From the IMG/VR virus record IMGVR_UViG_3300043449_001046, positions 1-20,263 of that record: a DNA stretch of 20,263 nucleotides. One strand, 5' to 3'. The stretch comes from a virus. The notes under the pieces were generated by a model. That model searched no databases, was not told the DNA's origin, and was given only the letters and a program-made list of their open reading frames with translations. Shown piece after piece: positions 6,193 through 14,201 of the stretch; positions within the stretch are counted from its first letter, which is position 1, and every line of letters begins with the position of its first letter. The position numbers were made by a program, and so were the translations under genes.

Positions 6193-6606
6193 TTATTTTT
6201 TTGTTGTTACTGTGTTTAAACCTTTTTGAACCGTTACTTTGTCGCCATCTACCGTGACGCTCATTGGCTCTTTAGACTCCTCAAGATTTTTAATTAAGGA
6301 ATTAATAATTGAAATTTCTGGCTTCTCTTCTTTTTCTTTAGTAGATGTTATACCAGCTAACATGGTAATTAATGCCATTACTGCTGTTGACACAAGTCCT
6401 ATAACAGCAGGAAGGGACTCTGATGGCAAATACGCGCTAGATAAAACACCAACAACGACTAAAACAACGATACATGGGATAGCAACTTTACCTATAAATT
6501 TAGACGCGGTTTCCTTAGCTGAAGAAGAAGCTTCTATTTTTCTGATTTCAATATCAGCTTTAGTTCTTAAAATATGAGCATTTTGCTCTTCTTCTTGAAA
6601 TGTCAT
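6193..6606 (-). CDS. Two-helix membrane protein, possible holin-like protein
   Basis: A 137-residue protein with an acidic/polar N-terminus (about 1-36), two strongly hydrophobic segments (about 39-59, IGKVAIPCIVVLVVVGVLSS; about 65-87, LPAVIGLVSTAVMALITML) joined by a short Pro/Ser loop, and a charged C-terminal domain of about 50 residues rich in Lys and Glu. Two helices in a hairpin with both tails in the cytoplasm would fit a class II holin. Many phage membrane proteins of other function have the same outline, and no lysin gene is adjacent, so holin is only one option. It is the first gene after the terminator at 6621-6648, so it heads the next transcription unit. Confidence 0.5.
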   Translation of the reverse strand: MTFQEEEQNAHILRTKADIEIRKIEASSSAKETASKFIGKVAIPCIVVLVVVGVLSSAYLPSESLPAVIGLVSTAVMALITMLAGITSTKEKEEKPEISIINSLIKNLEESKEPMSVTVDGDKVTVQKGLNTVTTKK

Positions 6607-6620
6607 ATTAAATATTACAC

Positions 6621-6648
6621 AAAAAAACCCACAGTTTCCTGTGGGTTT
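6621..6648 (-). terminator. Rho-independent terminator after the small SH3-like gene
   Basis: On the minus strand a 10-bp perfect stem (aaacccacag / ctgtgggttt) encloses a GAAA tetraloop and runs into TTTT followed by GTG. It lies 5 nt past the stop of the gene at 6654-6872 and 15 nt before the ATG of the next gene. A stable stem with five G-C pairs, a GNRA loop and a U-tract make this a convincing intrinsic terminator, and the only one seen in the window. It separates the replication/Clp/kinase operon from the structural-type genes. Confidence 0.9.
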
Positions 6649-6653
6649 AGTGG

Positions 6654-6872
6654 TTATCGGGCTGAGTATGTTCGCCCCTGAAAGGTCACGGCTTTTACTT
6701 GTCTCTTAGCGATGTTTCGATATCGCCCAGTGTTTCGATCACGCACCGAAATCAGCGCGGGGCCGAAATTAACAAGTTGAGCATTAATGCTTTCAGAGCT
6801 AGTCTGAAGCCCGAAAAAGCGACCAGCAGTGTTTGCGATCACCTTGAGTGCAGTATTATTTTTTGTTGACAT
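6654..6872 (-). CDS. Small conserved phage protein, beta-rich (SH3-like?)
   Basis: A 72-residue basic protein: MSTKNNTALKVIANTAGRFF, GLQTSSESINAQLVNFGPAL, ISVRDRNTGRYRNIAKRQV, then KAVTFQGRTYSAR. The run of short strands (INAQLV, ALISVRDR, YRNIAKRQVKAVTFQGRTY) suggests a small beta-barrel, similar in outline to SH3-like small phage proteins that keep a S/N-x-NAQ...V-x-V-x-DRN pattern. The function is unknown; the many Arg/Lys residues would suit nucleic-acid binding. The ATG at 6872 is chosen; a GTG at 6890 in frame adds six residues but overlaps the end of the kinase gene. It is the last gene before the terminator. Confidence 0.6.
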   Translation of the reverse strand: MSTKNNTALKVIANTAGRFFGLQTSSESINAQLVNFGPALISVRDRNTGRYRNIAKRQVKAVTFQGRTYSAR

Positions 6873-6880
6873 AGGTTTTA

Positions 6881-7870
6881 CTATTTCCACAGATAGTAGA
6901 AGTCTCTTATTAATTTGTCAAGTGTTTTTGAAACAAAAAGTTTATTGGAAATGTCTTCGTAGCAAGCCTCTGATTGATTAATCCAATACTTTAGCTTTGA
7001 TGGATTTTTAATTCCGAAAGTTATATATTCAGATATAATTTTTGAATTAAAATAAGCAAAGTTAAACAGCCTTGATTGCTCTTTGTACTGATAAAGAACC
7101 TTCGCTTTTTCCTTGGGCAAAAGATCAACAAAAGAATCGAAAACTGAATCAGAGCAGTTAAGAGTTTGTTTGGCAAGCCAAATGTCTAAATAGATATTTG
7201 CATTAGCGGCGTATTCAAAATTAACAAATTTAAAATTGTCTCCAGTATAAATAATGTTATCTAAAGATAAGTCAAAATGCGCTAGACCACAATGATTTAT
7301 GTTATCTTTATACTCTTGTCTAAACACAGCTTTTGCTGACGCAAATAAATCAACGACTGGATATGTCTTAAAGACCATCATGCTTTCTCTTGGCAAAAGA
7401 GAATTAAAAGTATTTATAGTATTATCGGCGCTTCCTAATTTTACAGAATGCATCTGACTAATACTTTTAGCGAAAGTCCTGTGCAAATTTAATTTTGGAC
7501 TTAATGGATAATTTGAGATGTCTGACAAAAACCTGCCACTAGGTATTTCAAAGCAAATATAGTTAAACTCGTCAGACTCTGATGAGTGGCATATTATTTT
7601 AGGATGAAAAGAAAAATTATTACTCCAAAGATCTTGCCAAAAATTAGGCATATCTGGAGACAAGTTTATCTTTAAAAGATAAGGCTTGTTTTCGCTAACA
7701 ATTAAATAACAATCATATATGGGATGAACGTAATGCTTCAAACATTGGCTTATTTTACTACCAATTTTCTGTTCTACAGAAGCTTTAACTAAAGCTAAAA
7801 GCTCCTCTTCTATTGGAAGAAGGGTCTTTTCATGCTTTACAACTTGCAAATGATTTCTTGGTCTTTCCAT
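6881..7870 (-). CDS. Choline kinase/APH-like phosphotransferase with altered metal-binding motif
   Basis: A 329-residue protein with the protein-kinase-like fold of the aminoglycoside phosphotransferase/choline kinase (LicA) group. Residues about 53-69 (DCYLIVSENKPYLLKIN) look like the ATP-binding strand with K67. Residues 198-205 (HFDLSLDN) are the catalytic-loop HxDxxxxN signature, and FVNFEYAANANIYLDIW at about 215-231 matches the metal-binding strand. In active relatives that strand reads I/V-D-F/W-E; here the Asp is Asn (N217), so phosphate transfer may be weakened or lost. Known relatives phosphorylate choline or other small alcohols and amines; the substrate here is unknown. The ATG at 7870 overlaps the Clp gene by 41 nt and has GGAG about 15 nt upstream. 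It is likely co-transcribed with clp and ends at the 6621-6648 terminator. Confidence 0.75.
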   Translation of the reverse strand: MERPRNHLQVVKHEKTLLPIEEELLALVKASVEQKIGSKISQCLKHYVHPIYDCYLIVSENKPYLLKINLSPDMPNFWQDLWSNNFSFHPKIICHSSESDEFNYICFEIPSGRFLSDISNYPLSPKLNLHRTFAKSISQMHSVKLGSADNTINTFNSLLPRESMMVFKTYPVVDLFASAKAVFRQEYKDNINHCGLAHFDLSLDNIIYTGDNFKFVNFEYAANANIYLDIWLAKQTLNCSDSVFDSFVDLLPKEKAKVLYQYKEQSRLFNFAYFNSKIISEYITFGIKNPSKLKYWINQSEACYEDISNKLFVSKTLDKLIRDFYYLWK

Positions 7871-10253
7871 CTAGTTTCAGATCATTCTCCACGACGGATA
7901 CTTTGATATGATTATAGTTATTAATAGCCAAGATATCTACTATCTTTGTTTTTATTTCGTTCTCTATGTAAAAAATAATTTTTCTAGCTCCAGTATTGGA
8001 ATCGTTAGTCTTATTTAAAATAAAACTTACAGTTTCTGGGGCAAAATTGATATCGATTCCTTTTTCCTTTAAAGAGTTTTTAATTTGATTTAATTCAAAA
8101 TTAATAATATTAACTAAAGCGTCTTGGCCGAGTTCATCAAATACGATAATATCATTTAGCCTCGCCAAAAATTCTGGCCTAAAAAACTTTTTGAGATTAT
8201 CAAAAACTGTTTCTTTGGACGGCTTTTGATTAACAACTGCTCCAAATCCCATTCTTTTATTATCAGAAAATTGAAATCCAACATTACCAGTAAGAATAAT
8301 GATGCAATTTTTAAAGTTTAGTTTTTTGCCGTTTGAATCAGTCAGTTCTCCATTGTCCATCACTTGAAGCAAAATATTTATTACATCTGGATGCGCCTTT
8401 TCGATTTCATCAAATAGAAAGACTGACGATGGAGACTTATCTAACTGCTTCGCTAATACATTACTTTCTCCGTAGCCAATGTAACCAGGAGGAGATCCTA
8501 TTAGTTTTGATACTGAATGAGCCTCCATGTATTCCGACATATCAAGCCTTACCAAGCTTGCTTCTGAACCAAAGGCTTGCTTCGCTAATGTTTTAGCTAA
8601 ATGAGTTTTCCCAGATCCAGTTGGGCCAATAAACATGAAATTGCCAAGCGGCCTGTTCCCAGATGAAAGCCCAAAAGATGAGCGCAGAACGCAATCGCTA
8701 ATTTTCTTTATAGCTTCGTCTTGCCCAAATACATGCTTTTTTAAGTTATTAAAGATATTTTTTAAATCGGATGACTTGTCAGTGTTAACGTCTATTATCG
8801 ATCCAAGTTTATCAGAGACAACGTCGTACAAATCTTTTTTCTTTGCCGAGTGCTTCTTATTGGTAACTTCATCGTACCAAATTTGGTACATATCATTGTA
8901 TTCTTTCAGCAAAGGCTTTAAGTATTGATCCTTCGTGTCATCAGAATCTAACTTATTAAGCTCTGCCAGAATCCGTTCTCTTATTTTAAATTCTTCTGGC
9001 CGAGCATAAGATTTAATTTTTACCTTAGCTCCAACTTGATCTAAGATATCTATAGCTTTGTCTGGAAATCGTCTGTTGGTAATATACTTAGAGCAAATTT
9101 TAACTATGTCTTCAAGAAGTGAATCTGGATAAGTAATCCCGTGGAAGTTTTCGTAATACCCTTTAACTCCTTTAAGGATTTTTAATGTATCTTGTTCCGA
9201 CGGCTCTTTAATATAAACCATTTCAAATCTGCGCGTCATCGCAGTATCTTTTTGAAAATACTTGTCATACTCTTTTTGAGTGGTGGCTCCAATACAACTT
9301 ATATTCTCATTAGACAAATAAGGCTTTAAAATATTAGCACTATCCAACGAACCTTCGTCGTTACCTAAACCTATAACAGTGTGAATTTCGTCAATAAAAA
9401 CTATAACATTTTCAGCTTGTTTGATTTCTTTAATAAGCTTATGGAGTCTTTCTTCGAATTCTCCGCGCAACTTTGTACCAGCCAAAAGAGCCGTCAGATC
9501 AAGCTGCATAATAGTTTTACCCATCAAAAATTCAGTGCATTCTCCGGTGATAATGCTCTTAGCTAACAAGCCAACTACTGCGCTTTTACCAACGCCAGAT
9601 TCTCCAACCAAAATGGCGTTTCGCTTTTGCTTTCTGCAAAGCACCTCTGAAATTTGTTTTACTTCTTGATCTCTAAATTGAATAAGATCAAAATCGCCGT
9701 TTGCTGCTTTAAGGTTATAGTCGATGCAGAAAGCTTTAATAGCGTTAAACTCAGACTCCTGATTGTTTGATGAGATCTTCTGGTTAGGCTTTTTAGTTGG
9801 ATTAGAAAGATTTTTACATTCAGTCTGAATCTTTGATGCCAAAAATGACACATCAATTTCAAATTCACGAAGGAAGCTTTTTACTAACGCAGAGTGGCTA
9901 ATTGCCGAAAAAAACAAATGTTCGACTCCAGTGTAATTTTGACCAAAATTCTTTGAGATTTTAGGAGACTCATTAATAACCTTCAATGACTCTGGTGAGA
10001 AATCACTCTGTAAACCTCTTTTTTTAGAAGTTTTCTTGGGGAGCTTTTTTTCTAAAGCTTTTTGCAATTCATCTACAGACACTTCCATGCTTTTAAAAGC
10101 AGACATTACAATCATTGAGTCAGCTTTAAGCAGAGCCAAAAATAAAAAGTCTGGAGTTATTTCGGCAATATTATTTTGCTGGCCGATTTGCTTTGCAACG
10201 TCCAGTACCCTTTTAGCTTTGGGTGTGAAATTTGTGTCTTCCACTGTATTCAT
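7830..10253 (-). CDS. ClpA/ClpC-type AAA+ unfoldase
   Basis: An 807-residue Hsp100 ATPase that would unfold proteins and feed them to a protease or remodel complexes. In order: a double Clp N-terminal repeat region (about 1-150, with AEITPDFLFLALLKADS and YTGVEHLFFSAISHS); AAA-1 with Walker A GESGVGKS (217-224), Walker B VIVFIDEIH (283-291) and ATTQKEYDKYFQKD-x-x-x-x-RRF; a short middle region (about 415-470) like ClpC rather than the long ClpB coil; AAA-2 with Walker A GPTGSGKT (543-550), the DMSEYMEAHSVSKLIGSPPG pore segment and Walker B VFLFDEIEKAH (611-621); and a C-terminal FRPEFLARLNDIIVFDEL. Residues 668-670 (MGF) align with the ClpA IGL tripeptide that docks on ClpP. No clpP is in the window. 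It starts 7 nt after the polymerase stop. Confidence 0.93.
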   Translation of the reverse strand: MNTVEDTNFTPKAKRVLDVAKQIGQQNNIAEITPDFLFLALLKADSMIVMSAFKSMEVSVDELQKALEKKLPKKTSKKRGLQSDFSPESLKVINESPKISKNFGQNYTGVEHLFFSAISHSALVKSFLREFEIDVSFLASKIQTECKNLSNPTKKPNQKISSNNQESEFNAIKAFCIDYNLKAANGDFDLIQFRDQEVKQISEVLCRKQKRNAILVGESGVGKSAVVGLLAKSIITGECTEFLMGKTIMQLDLTALLAGTKLRGEFEERLHKLIKEIKQAENVIVFIDEIHTVIGLGNDEGSLDSANILKPYLSNENISCIGATTQKEYDKYFQKDTAMTRRFEMVYIKEPSEQDTLKILKGVKGYYENFHGITYPDSLLEDIVKICSKYITNRRFPDKAIDILDQVGAKVKIKSYARPEEFKIRERILAELNKLDSDDTKDQYLKPLLKEYNDMYQIWYDEVTNKKHSAKKKDLYDVVSDKLGSIIDVNTDKSSDLKNIFNNLKKHVFGQDEAIKKISDCVLRSSFGLSSGNRPLGNFMFIGPTGSGKTHLAKTLAKQAFGSEASLVRLDMSEYMEAHSVSKLIGSPPGYIGYGESNVLAKQLDKSPSSVFLFDEIEKAHPDVINILLQVMDNGELTDSNGKKLNFKNCIIILTGNVGFQFSDNKRMGFGAVVNQKPSKETVFDNLKKFFRPEFLARLNDIIVFDELGQDALVNIINFELNQIKNSLKEKGIDINFAPETVSFILNKTNDSNTGARKIIFYIENEIKTKIVDILAINNYNHIKVSVVENDLKLDGKTKKSFASCKA

Positions 10254-10260
10254 TTTACAC

Positions 10261-12825
10261 TTAAGATTCGATCTGTGATAACTTTGTGTATATCTTTTCT
10301 GTGAGGATTGTCAAGCCATTTAGGAAAATTGAATCATCGGCTTTGGAGCCGTAAACGATGACGATATCATCTTCTTTAGGGGTTTTCCCACCGCCTTCGT
10401 AGTACTGCGTAAATTTATCATCTCTTCCTCCGTCTGTCAAGCGACAGACCATTTGCCCATATTCATCTGAAATTTTAACAAATAAATATGGACGCCCAGC
10501 CCTGCTGACTTTTTTCTTAGCTTCTTTAACGACGCCAACCATTTTTACATTTTGTCTAAGATCTACTAGAGAAGCTTCGTAGGTAGTATGTAGGCGATCT
10601 TCGCCATCACTAAAAACTTCTTTTAATTTATAAGTATAGCTATAACCAAGAAGCCGCTTTTCAAAAAACCAATTAGCGAACTTCTCGTATTTTTTATTCA
10701 TATCATAAATCTTTTTGTATGGCTCATACTTCTTTTTAAATGTTTCGTACCTGCTTTCTTTCATGAAAGGCTTACCATCATCTCCAACTGATTTGTTTTT
10801 AACCGCATCCGCAATAATATTAAGGACATCATAATTAAATTTAGAGCCCAACAGTTTAACATTTCTTTTCTCTCTGTCTGACAAAATATTATAGCTCTGA
10901 GCCTCAAGAACAAGTCTACAACGCTTCTCACTAAAACTAGATAGAGTCCCAGCTTGGATTAAAGCGGATAGAACTCCAATATTAACTCCAGCCTCTTTGG
11001 CTCCATCAAAACAATCTATCTTATTGGCAAACTCTGTTTCTCTAAAGTTAAGAAGATTCTCTAAAACTTTATCGGAAACTCCCTTAATTGCGTTTAGTCC
11101 AAATCTAATATTGTTGCCTTCGATTTCAAAATCAGCCTTTGACTTTGAAAGGTCTGGAGGAAGCAAACGGATATCAAAGAATTGAAGTTCTTGCGAGATT
11201 GTCTCAATTTCTTCGTGCGGATTGGGTTCATGCTTTGAGGACTTGAGCAAAGCTAAAAAGAATTCTTTTGGATGATTAAACTTTAAATAAGTAGTTAGTG
11301 CAGAAAGAGTTGCATAAGATACGGCGTGAGAAGCATTAAACGAATAGTTCGCACTATCTTCGGCTACCTTCCAGAGAACATCTGCAACGGCTGGATCAAG
11401 ATTATTAGCAGCAACTTTCTCGCGAATCTTCTGCTGCCAAGCTGGCATCTCGCTTACTTTCTTTTTGCCCACTATACGACGCACTGTCTCCGCTTCATCA
11501 AGAGTAAAGCCCACTTTAACGATCATTTTCATCAACTGCTCTTGAAAGATTGGAATGCCGCCAGTTACATTTAAAATGTCGTCGAAGAATGGATGAACAG
11601 ACTGAGAATCGCCAGTTTGAACATATCTAGCGTATTGATCAAGGAAGTCCAGCGCGCCTGGTCGAGCGAGGGACAGGACGCAAGCAAGCTCAAGCATATT
11701 CCTAGGCTTCACTTTCTTACAGACATGAAAATTTGTGTTAGCTTCGATTTGAAATAAACCTTTTGGATTAGACAGGTCTTGTAGGAACTTGTAAGTTGAA
11801 ATATTATCAAAGTCCAAATTCTTGAAGTCTAACCCTAAACGCTGGCAGGTATCATAAACTACAGTTAAAGTTCTAAGGCCGAGAATATCAAACTTAACTG
11901 TAATTTCCGATACGTTATTCATGTCGTAGGCGGAAACGATTTCACCATCTCCAGTCTTTTGGAGAGGCATGATATCTTCATTATTGTAATATGAAATTGA
12001 TATGCCAGATGGGTGAACTCCAGTATTTTTATTTAAGCCTTCAATTTTCTTAGCAATTTTAAATACTTTTGGATTTTTATCACAAAAAGCTTTAAACTGT
12101 TCGCTTTCGTCATAAGCGTCTTTGAGGGCGAAGACCTTACCAAATTGCTTTGGAATTACATCACTAACTGCATTAACCTCGTCTTCTGACATCTCGCCGA
12201 CAATCTTACCGCACTCTTTAATGCAAAGTTTACCAGTAAGTGTATTCATGGTAAGAATCTTGCAAGTCTTACCGGCGTACTTTGTTTTAATATAATTAAT
12301 AACATCCTGACGCTTAGAAAATTCAATGTCATTATCAACGTCAGGCATCAGAGAACCGTCAAGATACGTCACGCCATCTACAACGATCTTTTTAGCGCGA
12401 CTCTTTGAAACGAAGCGCTCAAAGAAAAGTCCGTTCTTGATTGGATCAACGTTTGTAACGCCGATCAAAAAAAGAACGAGAGAGCCAGCCGCAGAACCAC
12501 GGCCATAACCAGTAGGAATGTTATGTTCATGAGCGTAATTAAGAATGTCCCAATTAAGCAGAATGTAATCCACGAAACCAAGTTCGTCAAATACCGCCAG
12601 TTCGTATTTTGCTCGTTCATAATAATCTTGTTTATTTTGTAGTTTATCTATGCCCTTTGTCTTGACAGCCTTTAAGCAAAGCTGTCTTAAAAATTCAAAG
12701 TTAGAAACAGATGGATTAATATTAAGAGACTCATAGTATTTAGAGTCAATCTTAATCTCTGGCAAGCGAACACCAGGAGGAACTGGATGTTCATATTTTT
12801 GAAAACAGTTTAATAGATCACTCAT
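10261..12825 (-). CDS. dnaE: DNA polymerase III alpha subunit, polymerase core (PHP-less)
   Basis: An 854-residue C-family DNA polymerase core; the replicase extends primers on the phage genome. It starts where the DnaE polymerase part normally begins after PHP (PPGVRLPEI). Visible motifs: YELAVFDELGFVDYILLNWD, then GYGRGSAAGSL (about 107-116, palm triphosphate-binding loop), PDVDNDIEF (161-169; D162 and D164 are the first two catalytic Asp, as in PDFDVDF), VHPSGISIS, and VKFDILGLRTLTV (310-322; D313 is the third catalytic Asp). SYNFNASHAVSYATLSA is also typical. Residues about 755-795 look like the OB-fold. A PHP domain is missing, but a PHP-like ORF lies two genes upstream; together they give about 1100 residues, the normal DnaE size. 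The start overlaps the exonuclease stop by ATGA, with GGGGGT upstream. Catalytic residues are intact. Confidence 0.95.
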   Translation of the reverse strand: MSDLLNCFQKYEHPVPPGVRLPEIKIDSKYYESLNINPSVSNFEFLRQLCLKAVKTKGIDKLQNKQDYYERAKYELAVFDELGFVDYILLNWDILNYAHEHNIPTGYGRGSAAGSLVLFLIGVTNVDPIKNGLFFERFVSKSRAKKIVVDGVTYLDGSLMPDVDNDIEFSKRQDVINYIKTKYAGKTCKILTMNTLTGKLCIKECGKIVGEMSEDEVNAVSDVIPKQFGKVFALKDAYDESEQFKAFCDKNPKVFKIAKKIEGLNKNTGVHPSGISISYYNNEDIMPLQKTGDGEIVSAYDMNNVSEITVKFDILGLRTLTVVYDTCQRLGLDFKNLDFDNISTYKFLQDLSNPKGLFQIEANTNFHVCKKVKPRNMLELACVLSLARPGALDFLDQYARYVQTGDSQSVHPFFDDILNVTGGIPIFQEQLMKMIVKVGFTLDEAETVRRIVGKKKVSEMPAWQQKIREKVAANNLDPAVADVLWKVAEDSANYSFNASHAVSYATLSALTTYLKFNHPKEFFLALLKSSKHEPNPHEEIETISQELQFFDIRLLPPDLSKSKADFEIEGNNIRFGLNAIKGVSDKVLENLLNFRETEFANKIDCFDGAKEAGVNIGVLSALIQAGTLSSFSEKRCRLVLEAQSYNILSDREKRNVKLLGSKFNYDVLNIIADAVKNKSVGDDGKPFMKESRYETFKKKYEPYKKIYDMNKKYEKFANWFFEKRLLGYSYTYKLKEVFSDGEDRLHTTYEASLVDLRQNVKMVGVVKEAKKKVSRAGRPYLFVKISDEYGQMVCRLTDGGRDDKFTQYYEGGGKTPKEDDIVIVYGSKADDSIFLNGLTILTEKIYTKLSQIES

Positions 12826-13448
12826 ATATCTACCCCCATGATAAGCTTGCGAAAAATCTTATAATTCATTGTGATATCGTACAGCGCATTGTGCAGTTTT
12901 GATGGATCATGGTCAATACCAAAATGCCTTAAAAGAAAAGCTTGATTAGTTTTAAGTCCCTTTTCTCTAAAATTCATTAGCTTCATTTGCCAAGAAAGGG
13001 TATCTCCAGAAGGTTTAATATCTTTAAATAAAGCAGTCGCAAGGGCTTTTGTATCTACAATCCGAGTCAAAAATGACCAATCATTTTTTACTCCAATAGT
13101 GTTCATCAACACATTAATAATATAAATATCGTAGCCCAAAAGATTTTGTCCAACAAGAATATTCTTTTGGTCGTATAGATATGGTGCAAATTTTTGCCAA
13201 ACCTGCATGGGCTCTTTTGCATTTTGCAAATAAAAGTCTTTATTAAAATTAGTTATTCTGGCAGCATCTTCTGAAACATTCAAATCATTGAATAAAATAT
13301 ATTCATCGTGCTGCTCAAGAATATTATCGCCCTGACAAACTATCCATGAAAGTTGCCAAGGGCGAGATGATGTTAATGACAGCCCTTCTGTCTCGGTGTC
13401 AAAAACAACATACTTTTGATTAATATTATGCTTCAATAAACCGTTCAT
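12822..13448 (-). CDS. dnaQ: DEDDh 3'-5' proofreading exonuclease (DnaQ-like)
   Basis: A 208-residue RNase-T/epsilon-type exonuclease that would remove misinserted nucleotides for the adjacent polymerase. The four metal ligands and the catalytic His are visible: D17 and E19 in VVFDTETEGLSL, D107 in VGQNLLGYDIYII, and H186 with D191 in KLHNALYDITMNYKIF. This is a DEDDh pattern and the length is normal for a stand-alone exonuclease. The ATG at 13448 is chosen because AAGGAG (13454-13459) sits 5 nt before it; a TTG-led frame to 13463 would add five residues but place that Shine-Dalgarno inside the coding region. It overlaps the PHP gene and the polymerase gene by ATGA each, so the three are probably translationally coupled and work as one replicase. 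Confidence 0.92.
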   Translation of the reverse strand: MNGLLKHNINQKYVVFDTETEGLSLTSSRPWQLSWIVCQGDNILEQHDEYILFNDLNVSEDAARITNFNKDFYLQNAKEPMQVWQKFAPYLYDQKNILVGQNLLGYDIYIINVLMNTIGVKNDWSFLTRIVDTKALATALFKDIKPSGDTLSWQMKLMNFREKGLKTNQAFLLRHFGIDHDPSKLHNALYDITMNYKIFRKLIMGVDI

Positions 13449-14185
13449 GACATCTCCTTCCAAGATTCAAAGCAAAATTCTTTGCTGCCGCAGCCAGAGA
13501 GTTCTGGCGCTGAGAGACTTTGATTTTTACCCATATTACGATTACAAGCAATCTTATAAGTTACCCAAGCTTCATAATCGTCTCTATTTTTATAATAGAT
13601 AGATTTAACGTTTACCTTTGGAACATACTTTGATGAAAGAATTTGAGCGATTTCTTTATCAAACGGGAGCTTATTATCTTCTATAAAATAAACTGCATCT
13701 TTCTTGTCAAGCGGAGAGGGAATGCAATTACTAAAATAATGATAATTATTCCAAATATAAGAGTCGTAAAATGGAAAACATAGCAATACATTGTCTGTTA
13801 ATTTTTGACTTAGATCATCACTAGAAATAACTGATTCTTTTTCAGTATTAGCGAAAGTATAAATTTTATTTATATCTTTGAATCCCTGATCATTTAGTGC
13901 AAAAAGAACTACTTTGCTTTTTGAAGTCTCGACGGACTCGTAATTATTGCAAATACTGATCCTAAGTCCAAACTTTAAATGGATGTCGTGCTTTTGACAA
14001 AGCTTAAAAGCAGTAAGAAAGCCAGTTAACGAATCTTCTACCAGATGGAGTTCTTTTAGACCGTTATCTTTGACTATTGAGATAATGCTGTCCGGTCCAT
14101 CTTTCTTTTGCTTTTCTATTTCTGCGAGAGTTAGAATACTTTTTCCCGTAGAAAAGTGAGACTTAAATAGCGGTATCATTACCAC
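13445..14185 (-). CDS. PHP-like N-terminal domain of DNA polymerase III alpha, stand-alone and degenerate
   Basis: A 246-residue ORF corresponding to the PHP domain that normally begins DnaE. Support: the start (IPLFKSHFSTGKSILTLAEI), a strand-helix stretch LKELHLVEDSLTGFLTAFKLCQKHDIHLKFGLRISI that parallels A-L-x-x-TDHGNLFG...IKPIIGLE, and the end SGCGSKEFCFESWKEMS, which parallels the DnaE run SPEFYLKSPEEM. The PHP metal-binding positions are not conserved: the HVH of the first motif has become a single shifted His, TDH has become VED, and GLE has become GLR. It is therefore probably structural (polymerase folding or exonuclease docking), not a phosphoesterase. The GTG at 14185 has AAGG 9 nt upstream; an ATG at 14179 is an alternative. 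The stop overlaps the exonuclease ATG. Confidence 0.75.
   Translation of the reverse strand: MVMIPLFKSHFSTGKSILTLAEIEKQKKDGPDSIISIVKDNGLKELHLVEDSLTGFLTAFKLCQKHDIHLKFGLRISICNNYESVETSKSKVVLFALNDQGFKDINKIYTFANTEKESVISSDDLSQKLTDNVLLCFPFYDSYIWNNYHYFSNCIPSPLDKKDAVYFIEDNKLPFDKEIAQILSSKYVPKVNVKSIYYKNRDDYEAWVTYKIACNRNMGKNQSLSAPELSGCGSKEFCFESWKEMS
13454..13459 (-). promoter_or_regulatory. Shine-Dalgarno AAGGAG for the exonuclease gene
   Basis: AAGGAG lies 5 nt before the ATG at 13446-13448, inside the last codons of the PHP-like gene. It fixes the exonuclease start at ATG (M-N-G-L-L) and rules against the upstream TTG. It is one of the strongest ribosome-binding sites in the window. Confidence 0.8.
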
Positions 14186-14201
14186 ATCTTACTGCCTTTG
14201 T

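Noticed and set aside
7418-7430. TATTTATA on the plus strand, which is the T4-type late promoter TATAAATA on the minus strand
   Set aside because: It is inside the kinase gene, far from any start codon. Another copy near 13868 is likewise internal, so these are probably chance matches in AT-rich coding DNA.
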